Part shown: in pieces, positions 22,570 through 33,699 of the stretch
How the letters are laid out: the number at the start of each line of letters is the position of its first letter
Numbering within the stretch: the stretch's first letter is position 1
Assembly: GCF_029784135.1 (NCBI RefSeq)
Contig: NC_073745.1
Span: forward strand, 311,686,560 to 311,750,559
DNA length: 64,000 bases
Reading direction: 5' to 3'
From: Toxorhynchites rutilus septentrionalis
Lineage: Eukaryota; Arthropoda; Insecta; Diptera; Culicidae
Notes under the pieces: generated by a model
Told to the model about the DNA's origin: nothing
The model's database searches: none
What the model saw: only the letters and a program-made list of their open reading frames with translations
Made by a program: the position numbers and the translations under genes

Positions 22570-22735
22570 TTTTTTTTTTTTTTTTTTTATCTGTATTATA
22601 GTGATTTTCAACTCATTTGGCTGGTTCGTCACTTTTACTTCCATTTTTGGAAGAATGTCGGGAGTGAGAATTGAACTCGTGACCTTTAGCGTGAGAGGCA
22701 TGGATGTTACCACTACGCCAGATCGCCTCCACTAC
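22570..22735 (-). mobile_element. tRNA-derived SINE inserted at the end of the TIR element
   Basis: Minus-strand head at 22735 with A-box-like TGGCGTAGTGG and B-box-like GAGTTCAATTCTC; tail is a poly(A) (plus-strand T run from 22570). Target duplication GTTTGCTGGGA at 22559-22569 and 22736-22746 includes the tip of the TIR element, so the SINE landed after it. A second member is at 61341-61486. Confidence 0.85.
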
Positions 22736-22928
22736 GTTTGCTGGGATGTCTCAGACCCCATTTTCATTTTGAGCACCTCAATTATTTTCCTATTGGACGA
22801 AATTGCTGCAAGGGCTGTCCTGCGCTCTCCTTGTTTTTGTCACCCACTGTAAGCTCTTTGACAACTGGTTCATTTGGCGAAGGGAAGAGAGACAGAGGTG
22901 AAAGTTGTGATGGCGAAAGAAACAACAA

Positions 22929-23159
22929 ATGTTTTCTTCTGACGATCGTACAAATTTAGTAAACGATTGTGTACCTGGAAAGTTTAACCGAGATTCTATA
23001 CTAATGGTCTTCGATAGCGGCATTTATCTGGCAGAAGAGCTGGAGTTTAAGCGCTTGTCAGGCCAACAGGAAAAGTTGCATAACATTGAAGTGCGACACG
23101 CTCAATTCTTATTGATTATTGCGACTGTAATAACGGTAACCAAAATCTGTTTTAGATAA
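22929..23159 (+). CDS. Hypothetical 76-residue protein with C-terminal hydrophobic segment (doubtful)
   Basis: ATG at 22929 follows AACAACAA, a good insect initiation context, and the frame runs to TAG at 23157-23159, 77 bases before the zinc-finger gene's first ATG. The protein is charged in its middle and ends with a hydrophobic stretch (about residues 57-73, AQFLLIIATVITVTK) that could be a membrane anchor. I recognise no family. It could be a small tail-anchored protein, an upstream ORF on the zinc-finger transcript, or chance. Confidence 0.25.
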   Translation: MFSSDDRTNLVNDCVPGKFNRDSILMVFDSGIYLAEELEFKRLSGQQEKLHNIEVRHAQFLLIIATVITVTKICFR

Positions 23160-23236
23160 GCAACTATTTGGGATAGTAAGTATAAGGGTTTGGGTTTGAA
23201 CCAACGTGTCTCTCCGGGAGGGTAGAACTGGTCGTG

Positions 23237-25012
23237 ATGAACATGGCAGAGACGTGCGGTTTGTGTCTTTGTCCGAGCTCGGATGATAGCCAAAGGACGA
23301 AGGATGATGATGAGTTGTGGCGGAGAATAGATAAAATCTTCTATTTTCAGGTTTGATTTTTTAGCTTTTGTGATCCAATAAATCCAAAAAATTAACGGGT
23401 GTTGTATTCGACAGGTTGTTCGGAACGAGGACTCTCCATGTTTGGTATGCGCCGCATGCAAAGAAACCGTGGACGAATTCTATGTGTATGCCGAACAGGT
23501 GTTGAAGAATCAACAGTTTCTACGGTCGTCGTTCGTTGCGACTACTTCTACGCTGTCCATTGAAGCGGTTCAATCACTAGGCGAAATGAATACTGATGAA
23601 GAGATAATTAAACAGGAGCTCTTTATCAAGGGAGAGCCCGATGACACTGAATGGGTGGGAGTAGATACGTACTGCGAAACAACGATAGAGATGGACAAAT
23701 CCTCAGATGACACTCATTCGGTACCGAGTGAGAATGATGCAGATACTAAGGATGATTGTGATTGGACACCGAATGATGGCGATGAGATAGGTGACGAAGA
23801 TGAGGAGGAGGAGGAGGATGTTGATTCAGTAGGTTCCGATTCCGATGGAGCTGAAGATGACAATGACGATTACGTCGTTGATGATGATGATTGTGATGAA
23901 GAATACTTGGAAGAGAAGAGCCCTAAACGAAAGTACAATCAAGGGAAAAGTATAACACCTTGTAAGAAACCAAAACCGATTAAGACAGATTCGAAAATTT
24001 CGAAACCAGCAAATATGCCTCCTATCGACGAGTTGATCCTGCAGCAGTACAAACTGTCTTGCGATTTGTGTACCGAGCCTCTGGAAGATTTCACAGAACT
24101 ACGCAAGCATTACAAGTTTGTTCACAACGAACAGGGTTATCTAAAATGTTGCAACAAGAAAATCTTCAAGAAATGCTGGATGGTTGAACATATCCAGTTA
24201 CACCTGAATCCGGATGCATTCCACTGTGACATCTGCAATAAAAGCTACAGCTCGAGTAAAGTTTTGAAAGAGCATACCAAAGAGGTCCACTCGCCGAACG
24301 AAAATCGTCCATTCAAGTGCGAAACATGTCTCAAACCATTCGTTTCGCACGCTCATCTCAATGCCCACATCATGGTGGCCCATGGATCGGTACCTTGCCC
24401 GAAGTGTCCCAAAGTGCTGGCATCACAGGGTTCCCTGAAGAAACATTTGGTGGCGATGCATGGTGACGGGGAGCAGTATGTGTGCGATGTTTGCGCGCGG
24501 GTGTTCCGTTCCAAGCAGTGCTTCGACACCCACGTCAAGGGTCACCTGGGAACCCGACTCGAGAACAAGGTACAGTGCAGTGTATGTTCCGTGTGGCTAA
24601 CGGACAAGTACTGTCTCACGAAGCACATCCGTCGGATGCACGTGCAACCGGATGTGGCACTAGCGTGTGAGCTTTGCGGCAAACAGGTGCGCAATCAGGA
24701 CGCTCTCAATTGTCATATGCGTCGGACACACACGGAGAGCCGCTTCGAGTGTGACATATGTCACAAAAAGTTTAAACGCCCGCATCATATGAGGGTAGGT
24801 TAATCCTAGGAAGGGTAAGTTTACCATTCATTTTTCGTTTTTTGTTTGTTCAGGAACATGTCGCTATCCACCACACCGGTGAGGATCTTTATGGGTGCAA
24901 TCACTGCCCGGAACGATTCAACACCAAAAACAAGCAGTACATGCACCGGAAGACTGCTCATCCCGTCGAATGGGAAGAGGAAATGCGCAAACGGATCATG
25001 AAGGATCCATGA
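23237..25012 (+). CDS. ZAD and C2H2 zinc-finger transcription factor, grauzone-like
   Basis: Nuclear DNA-binding protein. Three exons join in frame: 23237 (or ATG 23243)-23350, 23415-24794 and 24854-25012, with GT-AG introns of 64 and 59 bp. This gives about 550 residues. The N-terminal ZAD, an arthropod dimerisation domain, is split by intron 1: the first cysteine pair (CGLC) is in exon 1, the second (CAAC) in exon 2. Next is a very acidic stretch (about residues 95-185) and a Lys-rich patch that may be a nuclear signal. Nine to ten C2H2 fingers begin near 24058 and the last lies in exon 3; the second is atypical (CCNKKIFKK). Finger spacing and the CCNKK block resemble the grauzone family, heavily duplicated in mosquitoes. 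Orthology and target unknown. No breaks. Confidence 0.92.
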
Positions 25013-25139
25013 GTGTAAGGTTACCTGAAACATGAATTCGCCGTATGTGGAAGAGACTATTAAGCAAACTGTGAAAATTGTGTATTCAATGAACATAATG
25101 GAACGGGTGGGTAATATGAAATAATGAAAATCTCAATGG

Positions 25140-25145
25140 AATAAA
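25140..25145 (+). promoter_or_regulatory. Poly(A) signal of the zinc-finger gene
   Basis: AATAAA 128 bases after the TGA stop; first good signal downstream. Confidence 0.6.
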
Positions 25146-25149
25146 TGAT

Positions 25150-26130
25150 TATTCCTAATTTTTGGGATATTTCCATTTAATTATTCAGTTGTTTAACTAA
25201 AAGAAATACCAGCAATCGAACGAAGGACCCTCGTTTACCCTTTTCATGGGTTCTTTGTCCGGTTAAACGTTTTCGGATGATGGAACTACCATCTTCTACA
25301 GCTGAAGGGATTCTTTGCAACCATATCGGGATAAAGCAGCGCAGTGCTGCGCATACCGTTGTTTAACAATATGTTAGATACAACAGGGCGAGCGCGTCTT
25401 TTTTCGTGCCTTCCTGCAATTTCAATCGGGAATTAGCTAAAGGTGGCTTTACGCGATGCTTCAACGCTTCATGCCACACTCATAATGGCGTGACGAGCTA
25501 TACTCTTCCATGCCACTAGGCGACACTGCCATAATGAGTGAATATTAGTGGAGACAATAGAAGTCTGAAAAGTCCGGAGTCTGAGTATGGTCCAGACAAT
25601 GAAATGAATGTTTTGAAAAGCTTACTAGCTTTAAGATGAAGATGGAAGGAAGCCATTGTAGTAGTATAGATAAAACCTCGTGTTATTCATGGGGTAATAG
25701 TGTTTGTGAGAGAAGAGCAAAGTACACGGTTTATTTTGGTTTTTGTACGTTAATTAAAGTTACCAGATGGTTAGTGGCCTAACGCGGGACACAAAAAAAC
25801 GTTATGTGCAGTCAAAATTAATTTTTAGCTCATGTTTTGTCATCAGGATTTATTACATTAAATGAGCCTAAAAATAACAGAGAATGTTACTACTCTCAAA
25901 TACTGGTAAGCATTTGTATAATATATACGGTATAGCAATCTAAGATTAATACGAGTGAACGAAACAAGAAACACATTGCAAATAAGTACGGATTACTTTG
26001 CCACATATGTACACGGTCCAAATCGAGATGTATATAGATCTCCTTTATGCTTTCCTTTTTACCCTTAGAAAACACTTTTCAACTTCATTTTATAATGGGG
26101 TGTAATATTATCACACATTTACGCAACATC
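25150..26130. other. Intergenic stretch without recognised genes
   Basis: Only short fragments recur elsewhere: the AAAGTTACCAGATGGTTAGT block near 25758 matches a diverged copy near 27431. No open frame of note. Confidence 0.35.
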
Positions 26131-26132
26131 AT

Positions 26133-26235
26133 CAGTAGCCATGTGGATAGCGTGGTCATGTAAAACAGCCTTGCATTCCAGCCGGCCTTGGTTCGATCCC
26201 CGTTGACATCGTTTGTTTTTTTTTCATGCAATCCC
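26133..26235 (+). mobile_element. tRNA-like SINE fragment
   Basis: A-box-like GGATAGCGTGGTCATG followed by a B box GGTTCGATCCC with tRNA-like spacing, then a T-rich run. The stems do not close into a cloverleaf and there is no matching acceptor stem, so a tRNA gene is not supported. Confidence 0.45.
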
Positions 26236-26411
26236 AAAAGAGATGAAAAAAAAAGAAAAAATAAAGAGATGTCTGCTTCCATACATATAAACATTTTTAA
26301 AGCTTTTGAGACAGATGATTCTATTTGCTCATTTGTCGTTTAAAGACACGAAAAGGCATAGTTTTTGACAAAAATGAAATGCTTTCTTGCAACGGTAGTT
26401 TGGGAGTATAT

Positions 26412-26803
26412 ACATTATGTGAACATAAACCATAGTTTAGCAAGTCTCATTTATTCGTGAATTCTTAACATGTTTCCTTGCAATTAAACCTGATTTGTAT
26501 TATTTCTTTTAAAGTATCGGCACTTATTTGTGATTTTCGGTGGTCCAGATTTTGTTTACGTCTGGAAATAAATCGCTTAGTCAGAGCATTTAAGTCTGAC
26601 GATTTGAGTTCTACCATTTTTTTTAAATTACCGAATGGAATGCTTAACTTATAATCCATTCTTCAACGATTTTAGTGTTTACGTTAACGAAATGGACTAA
26701 TTTCGGATGGCGACGGAAAACAACTTCAAGAGATAATTCAATAGAACCTATTTTCCTTAAATCTTACGTTCATTAAGCCACCAATAAAAATGGTTCAATG
26801 GTT
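26412..26803. repeat. ~0.4-kb direct repeat, copy 1
   Basis: Matches 27493-27898 with about 1.08 kb offset (shared blocks TATGTGAACATAAACCATAG and TTTGTTTACGTCTG). The two copies flank a transposase relic. A 64-codon minus frame inside copy 1 (26465-26659) is broken in copy 2. Confidence 0.7.
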
Positions 26804-27440
26804 TTTTATACTCCCAGTTCCAACCGTCCAAACGGTGAAGAACAATCTAGCCAAATGGACATTTTGGACATTCGTCAAACGAGGCCGGTCGTGTCTGAGC
26901 AGCAGGCGATCACATAGAAGGAGTAGCTGGAGGTGCTGGTAAAAAACTTCCTTCCGGTGAAGCGCTGTCGTGCTCATAATGAAAGACGAGACGTACTTGA
27001 CGCTAGAATTCGACGAAATGCAGGGGACCGGGTCCTTCTGTTACCCACCAAGGACGTAAGCGATGACGTCAAATATATCTCCCACACCAAGTTCTCGAAG
27101 AAGGTCCTTCTCTGGCAGACGAGAAGGGAATATCCGAGTCGCTCTTCTTTCAAGTCTTAAGGTGAACACATCAAACTAATGGTCGCAGTGGTACAATGCT
27201 CCTACAGAAGGTGAACAGGGAGATATACAGTGTGAAATACCGCCTTCATCAAGAAGTATCTCGCAAAGGTGATGTGGTCTTCAGACTGAAATTGGCAGCA
27301 GCCCATTATGCCAAAATATCACTGGAGAATGGATTGGCTGGATATTAACATTGTAGCGAAGAACGGAACCATTGTTGTTTTCAAGAGTTTTATGCTCAGA
27401 TCTTCTTTGATACACCATGATTGTGTAAGATTAAAGTGAC
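26804..27440 (+). pseudogene. Tc1/mariner-group transposase relic between direct repeats
   Basis: Same family as 5551-6235. Recognisable pieces are DETYLTLEFDEM (about 26984), a SHTKFSKKVLLWQ block (about 27078-27117) and, in a shifted frame near 27300, a stretch resembling the AHYAK region of such transposases. Multiple stops. No inverted ends seen. Confidence 0.5.
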
Positions 27441-27492
27441 CAGATGGTCAAAGGTCTAACGTATGACACAAAATACAAAACGTTATGTATAT

Positions 27493-27898
27493 ACGTTATG
27501 TGAACATAAACCATAGTTTAGAGAGTCTCATTTATTCGTGAAACTATCAACATGTGTCCTTGCAATTAAACCTGATCTGTATTATTTCTTTATAAGTATC
27601 TGCACTCAGTTGTGATTTTGCGGTGGTTTAAATTTTGTTTACGTCTGAAAATCACTCACTCAGTCAGAGCATTTAAGTGTGGCAAGCACGATTCAAATTC
27701 TACAATTTTCTTCCAATTATCGAATGGAATGCTCCAAAATTCCAATCCATTTTTCATCGATTTTAGCGTTAACGTATACATTTAAAAAATGGACTACTTT
27801 CGGTTGGCGATGAAAAGAAAACTACAAAAGATAATTTAATGGAACAAATTTTCCTAAAATCTAACGTATATTAAACCTACAACAAAAATGATTCAAGG
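27493..27898. repeat. ~0.4-kb direct repeat, copy 2
   Basis: Diverged copy of 26412-26803 (visible substitutions and small indels throughout). Confidence 0.7.
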
Positions 27899-27929
27899 TT
27901 GTTGATTCGCAGCAGCAGCACTGTCAATG

Positions 27930-28580
27930 ATAATTTTTACCCAAAAACTCATGATTTCAATTTTAATTTACTCAAACACAAAAAATAACATAGTTTTGAA
28001 AATCACATATTATATAGAGTGAAAACTGTTCTTTCAAATTCCGTCAACAAACATTTTTTATGTTTGCCCCAGAAAGAATGACAAACAAATGAAAAGAATG
28101 TGTTTTTTGGGAAGAAATATTAATAACTTTGAGTAAAGTTGAGATATTGACGTTCTGCGTCGAAAAATATTTGTATTAGTAATCTCTAAAAGTCTTTCGA
28201 AGACAGTTTGCATGTAAAATTTGAAATATAAAAGTTAGAACAAAAAAGTTTTTTTTCATGGTGACCCTAACGTAACTTAGAAAAAAAGCGTCATATCGGT
28301 TATTTCAAGAGATAGAGAAAAACTTTGTTCTACAAAGATGTCTCAAATTATTGGAGCTACAACATTGTCGAATTATGTTCATGTTATGTATCTATAAAGA
28401 TAAGAAAGTTATATTATTTATTTCATCGACAATTTTGGTCACACTATTTTTGATAACATAAAAATGAGCGCTCTATCATATGTAACAACTTTGTTGAAGA
28501 CAGTTTTTGTCTAGAGAATAACTGTCAAGCTCTAAATGCTAATTTCCACTTAAATGCATCTCCTGGACCATTGTGCATTG
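27930..28580. repeat. Single arm of the long inverted-repeat family at 54370-56060
   Basis: Runs parallel to 55500-56120: shared blocks include AAAACTCATGATTTCAATTT, GAAAATCACATATTATATAG, AAAAATGAGCGCTC and CTAGAGAATAACTGTC. Here only one arm is present, without the inverted partner. Confidence 0.8.
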
Positions 28581-28934
28581 ATAAACAAGAAGCATTATCG
28601 ATAGCGCCTTCGATATCTAGAAACGTACATTATGCAGTTTGTTTTGACGAAAGAGACTGTTCAATTTTTGACACAAGCGTGTGTAATGCTGTGACTGAAT
28701 TTGCCTGATTGGTATTTAGATAAAGGTCATTTGGACATGAATACCGACTTTATGTATTTATGTAATACTTTCTCCATAGTTTTTAACGGTATTGATGACA
28801 AACTAATTGGTCTTAATGATTTTGGGAGTGATTTATCACGTTTCCCAGCTTTTCGAATGAGGACAACTTCATCGAGTCTCCATGTGGAAGGGATTTTGCA
28901 TATTTAAGAGTTTTAACTGCTCTATATTCCAGAT

Positions 28935-29005
28935 AGTCGTGCGAGATAGCTGATGCTTATCATTCAAACAACCGGAGTTCGAATCCCATCGGTACAAATT
29001 TTCTT
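28935..29005 (+). mobile_element. tRNA-like SINE head
   Basis: Contains GTGCGAGATAGCTGATG and the B box GGAGTTCGAATCCC. Related to the minus-strand head at 60420-60475 and the one cut by the copia element. No 3' body identified. Confidence 0.4.
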
Positions 29006-29009
29006 CACC

Positions 29010-30580
29010 CATCACCAAATATGGAAAAGTTCATTCGCTCATTTCTCCACACCTGATTAAAATCACTCTTGTATTTGCTTGAAATAATCATGGCGAAAAG
29101 AATGCAGCAAACAATCGTGAGATTGCACGATGAATCATTTTACACTCCCCGACCATCTTCATTCGGGACTGATAGAAAACATAACAAAATACAGAGTAGA
29201 AAACAACATTCAATGAATGAATATTCCTTTGGAAGGATCGCACGAAACAAAATAACAAGTGAGTCAAAATAGATTGAATCTGCGTGTAGGTATGATTTTA
29301 TTTTCCCTTGTACTCTTTTCCTTGTCAGCATTCAAGTGCAAATGAAATCCACCTTCCCGCTCATCAATAACTTGCGTTAATATGGTCTCTTGCGTTGGCT
29401 TAGATCGTTTCATACTAGAAACAAAAAAAATTCATTGCAATAGTGCACAGGAAACAAATCGATTTCAACTATCTACCTATATTTTACTGCCGCGATCGAG
29501 GCTGAGTGATTGCTATTAGAGTGAAAAACGAATGATTTTACAGAGACACTCGCTGGCTCAAGCAAATGAGGCAAATGGAGGAATGCAAAAATTTCTGAGA
29601 ATAGAAGAGCGGAATCGAGACAGTATTTTTCCATTCTAATCGAGAATGAACTTTGCGAAGAGGATAGGTGAATGTTTTCTGTCTCAAATAAAGTGAGGCA
29701 TAAACGGAGAATAGAATGGTGAGTTTTATCTGTGAATGAGTGTTGTTGAACGAATTTCGATGCGATTTTGCCCATACCTGCCCATCACCACCACTCGTTT
29801 TAAACATTCATATCTCCCTCCCAGTAAAAGTCAATTCAATAAATCTTATTTCTACAGATATAAATGTTTTCATATGGTAGGTTTTATCACAGAGGGGACC
29901 AAGTCGCAAAATTTATAAAATTGATATATTGATTGCATTAGATTAAGCATCTCGTAAGCTACATACCTCATTTATCAGATTTGGAAAATCACGCGAGCAG
30001 CAGAGATGTCGCCTCGAAATTGTTTTGAATGCTCAATGGAAACCCCCTATAGCGCCAAACTTCAAATTCGTCATAAAAATGCACATGGTCCAGTATGAAT
30101 TAACACCGTTATATGCAAATGGCGATTCGTAAGATTATATAATATTTATAATCTCACGAATATCTCCACTATTTCTTTCTTTTTCTATGTCTGTGATAAA
30201 TCGTATATACATATAATATGGCATATACGGATGTGTGACAAAATGTGATTACTTTTAGTCGAATTTATAACTGTCTTTTTTATCAAAAAAAAATCGAGGG
30301 GTTGTATCCTAGACACGAGTGCTTATGAATTAGGACTAGGCAATCTTTTTTTTTAATTTGTTGGTTTATCATTCCGGATATTATTTGCGAATACGTCGAA
30401 GTTTCATAAATATTTCTTTAGTAAAAAGTTCCGGTGACCCTGAAAAGGTTTAATGACTTGCGAGTTTTTTTAGAATCATCTCGAGAAGCAACGATATTTT
30501 TTTGTCTTTGAGAGAACAAAGAATTGTAACATTTAAAAAGATTTGTATCATGCGAGAAAAAATTGTATCATTCGAAGTGA
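29010..30580. other. Intergenic stretch without recognised genes
   Basis: Includes a piece near 30115-30230 (ATGGCGATTCGTAAGATTAT) that resembles the interior of the CCCAGCAAACATT element. Otherwise no structure I can support. Confidence 0.35.
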
Positions 30581-30589
30581 CCACCGTAT

Positions 30590-32140
30590 AGTGTTCTGAG
30601 CACCCGGCGTTCCCACCAAACGCTTGTGAGTCCTCTTCAAGCATCATCCATGCTTCGTGCCCATAGAGAACAACCGGTCGAATTAACGATTTATACATGG
30701 TACACTTTATAACTATCGTGCGTTGTTGTCAGTTGTTATCAACGAGTCAAGGTAGACAAACTCCTCTACCACCTCGAGCTCGTCGTCGTCGATCACAACA
30801 CTACAACCAAGAAGAACTCTGTTGCGATCATATATTTAGTCTTAGACGCTCTCTGCATAACACCACCACATTAATGAGCAGACAGGAGAGTCCATTGCCT
30901 TGTCGAAGTCCCCTGTGAGTCTCAAAAGATTCCGACAGCTCACCTGAGATCCGCACACCGTTCATCGTTGCCTGAATCAGTCTTGTCAGCTTTCGGGGAA
31001 AGCCGTGTTCGTCCATGATCCTCCATAGCAGTCGTCGGTCGATTGTATCATAAGCGGCCTTGAAGTCAACGAAGATGTGGAGTGTAGGTTGTGCTCCCTT
31101 GGCCGAGTGGTTAGCGTCATAACTAACATGCCGGGTGTTCGGGTTCGATTCCCGTTCTGGTCGGGGGAATTTTTCGTCAAAGAAATTTCCTCCGACTTGC
31201 ACTGTGATCACGCGTATTCTAGAGCTTGCCACTCAGAATGCATTCAAAGCGTGTTATTTGGCATAGAAATCTCAACTAAGTACTAATAAAAATGACGCAA
31301 GTAATACTACGTTGAGACGGCGAAGTTCCTCTAGGAACGTTAGTGCCATTGAAGAAGAAGAAGAAGGGACCTGGTACTCGCGGCATTTTTGGAGGATCTG
31401 CCGCAGTGTAAAAATCTGGTCCGTCGTCGAGCAACCGGGCATGAATCCGGCCTGATAACTTCCCATAAATCTACTTACTATTGGCGATAGACGGCGGAAT
31501 AGGTTCTAAGACAAAATTTTGTAGGCACCATTCAGAATTGTGATGGCACGATAGTTCCCATAATCCAACTTGTCGCCTTTTTTATAGATGGGGCAAATTG
31601 CCCCGTCCTTCCACTCCTCCGGTAGCTGTGCTGATCCTAGATCCTGACTATCCGGTTCCTAGATCCTGACTATTAACCGGTGCATACACTCTACAAGTTT
31701 TCCCGAACCTCCCTTGAAGAGCTCCGCCCAAGGCCATCCTTACCAGTTGCTTTGTGGTTCTTGAGCTGATTAATGGCCTCCTTAATTTCACCTATCGTCG
31801 GGGGTGGTACGTCGTCGTTGTTCATTGCACCGGTGTAGTCCTCCTTAACGCCGTCTTGGTCTCCTGTCTGCGCGCTGTTCAGGTGTTCATCGTAGTGCTG
31901 CCTCCACCTTTCGATCACCTTGCGTTCGTGCGTCAAGATTCCGACACAAAGCCTTTGTGAGAGGCGTTTGGTTTCTTGAAGAACTTCCGCGATTCTCGAG
32001 AACGATAAAGCTGCTCCATCTCCTTACAATCTTTCTCTTCCAGGCGGCGCTTTTTCCCCGAAAGAGATGTGTTTGCTGCCTTCGCCTCAGTCTATATCGT
32101 TCCACGTTTTGTCGAGTCGCTCGTTGCAGCATGGCTGTGC
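30590..32140 (-). pseudogene. RTE-clade non-LTR retrotransposon relic
   Basis: Reverse transcriptase pieces appear in order on the minus strand: an N-terminal linker (about 32130-31690), GFMPGCSTTDQIFTLRQIL (about 31440), VDFKAAYDTIDRRLLW (about 31060), the GLRQGNGLSCLL block (about 30910) and a C-terminal YKSLIRPVVLYG piece (about 30690). The FADD catalytic block was not found. Frameshifts and stops separate the pieces, and a SINE interrupts the RT at 31088-31367. The style matches the mosquito RTE group (JAM1-like); clade by recall, not alignment. Confidence 0.75.
31088..31367 (+). mobile_element. Feilai-like tRNA-SINE
   Basis: Leu-tRNA-like head with CTTGGCCGAGTGGTTAGCG and the B box GGGTTCGATTCCCG, a body ending CGTTGAGACGGCGAAG, and a tail of GAAGAAG units rather than poly(A). 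Inserted within the RTE-clade relic in the opposite orientation. The target duplication is not clear. Well preserved compared with the copy at 10288-10525. Confidence 0.85.
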
Positions 32141-32149
32141 GTGCTGCAT

Positions 32150-33580
32150 CCTGTTGAGAACAGCAGTGCGAGCCCCTCGTTTTACTTGTTGTTATTCACA
32201 GCTGCAACCGCAGCTTACTTCGCACTTATCTATACAAGTCTACAAAGGTCTACACGCGCTACTGCAACAGCCATTTTTGACTAGACTTTTTCACTTGAAT
32301 TCGAACTACCGACATAAAGATCGTTGTTAAAACGTTATTCCGGTGTTAGTTTATTTTCATTCGTGGACACAACTCTCGTTCGTCCAACGCATCCTTCTTG
32401 TTCAGGAGCACTCGGCACTTAGTCCAGTCATTTATCAACCAACCAGCGTTCCTGACTCGATGTCTCGTGCAACTTGAAACGTGGACAAAAATGCACGATA
32501 TTAGCGTATTGATTGAATCAAATGCGAAATTTAATAAACATATATCCATCCAAGTACCCTAAAATACGGAGTTCACGTCACTCGAGTCGTAACTGTCTAG
32601 AGATCGTTTTCGAGGCATGCGTTACGTTGTTTGTCCTGGTCTAATAAGCTGAACTATTTGGAGTCGTTGGATTAAATTATGAAGCTAATTAATTGAGGCT
32701 ACTTGCTGCACGATCCAATTTTGTGTGCACTCTACCTAGTTCGTCCAATACTAACACCCCTGAATTCCGCCGGATTTGCATTTCGTTCGAAACCATTATT
32801 TCGTTATCATTTCCGAATTCCTATCTCGAACGTTTTGTCCATTTAATGTTCGGAAAAAAGCAGATTGAACGAAATGCAAAAACAACTCGAACGGAATACA
32901 GAATGAATTTTAGTAAATCGATCCAAATAGAAAAATGGGGTCGTTAATTCATACTTGCGGGATCTTTCGGATAAGCGGTAAAGGTGACAACAGACAGAAT
33001 CCTGTTTTACCTCATCATCTTTTTTGTACTAAATTCACTTCCCACCAAAAGTGAAAAACTGACAAACGGAAATAAACATGCACAATGACATAGAATGTCC
33101 GACTCATTTTTTTCCAACTTAATAAACTATATTATATCTTGTATTTTCGTTCCTGAATATTTTCTAATCATCTCTCGGCGCTCTCACATATCAGAAGATT
33201 ACCTCTGCGAACGTTCTTATTTCGTGTTACATATTCTCTACTTTATTTATCTAACTTTGAAAACTACTACTGGTAGTAAATCGATTGCTGCACTACTCTT
33301 TCTCTTCCCAAACTCCTGCGGAGTATCTATATATTACAAATTAAAACTCGTTCCTACAACTTTACTGCAACGGCACCACATTGGAATTAAGAATGGGTCC
33401 CATCGGATGAAACGCTACATAGTTTAGGTAATAATCGTAACTAGCACTAGCTCATGACTGTATCCGTTCTGTTCGGTAATCACCACAAATAACAAACTAA
33501 GAAAGGGGAAGAGTAGTAGAAATTCCACGTGCTCTCGAGGGCGGTGTACAATGTGTACACATTTGGCGAACCTCTCGTTC
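32150..33580. other. Intergenic stretch downstream of TRAPPC11, no recognised genes
   Basis: A few open frames of 60-110 codons (for example 33095-33427 plus) have no recognisable similarity and AT-rich codon content like the surroundings. Confidence 0.35.
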
Positions 33581-33585
33581 GTGAA

Positions 33586-33591
33586 TTTATT
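33586..33591 (-). promoter_or_regulatory. Poly(A) signal of TRAPPC11
   Basis: AATAAA on the minus strand, about 110 bases past the TAA stop at 33700-33702. Confidence 0.6.
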
Positions 33592-33699
33592 AAGGCTCTA
33601 GTAAACAACTACACGTTCGAATGACGCTCCGATATCCAACGCTCGCCCCTTGTCTCAGTAGCGCCTTGGCGGCTGTAAGTAAGTGTGAAAGTTTGTAGA

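Noticed and set aside
26465..26659. 64-codon minus frame starting MDYKLSIPFG
   Set aside because: Lies in a direct repeat whose second copy breaks the frame; no recognised family.
31090..31170. Possible tRNA-Leu gene
   Set aside because: Head of a Feilai-like SINE: no matching acceptor stem, and the SINE body follows directly.
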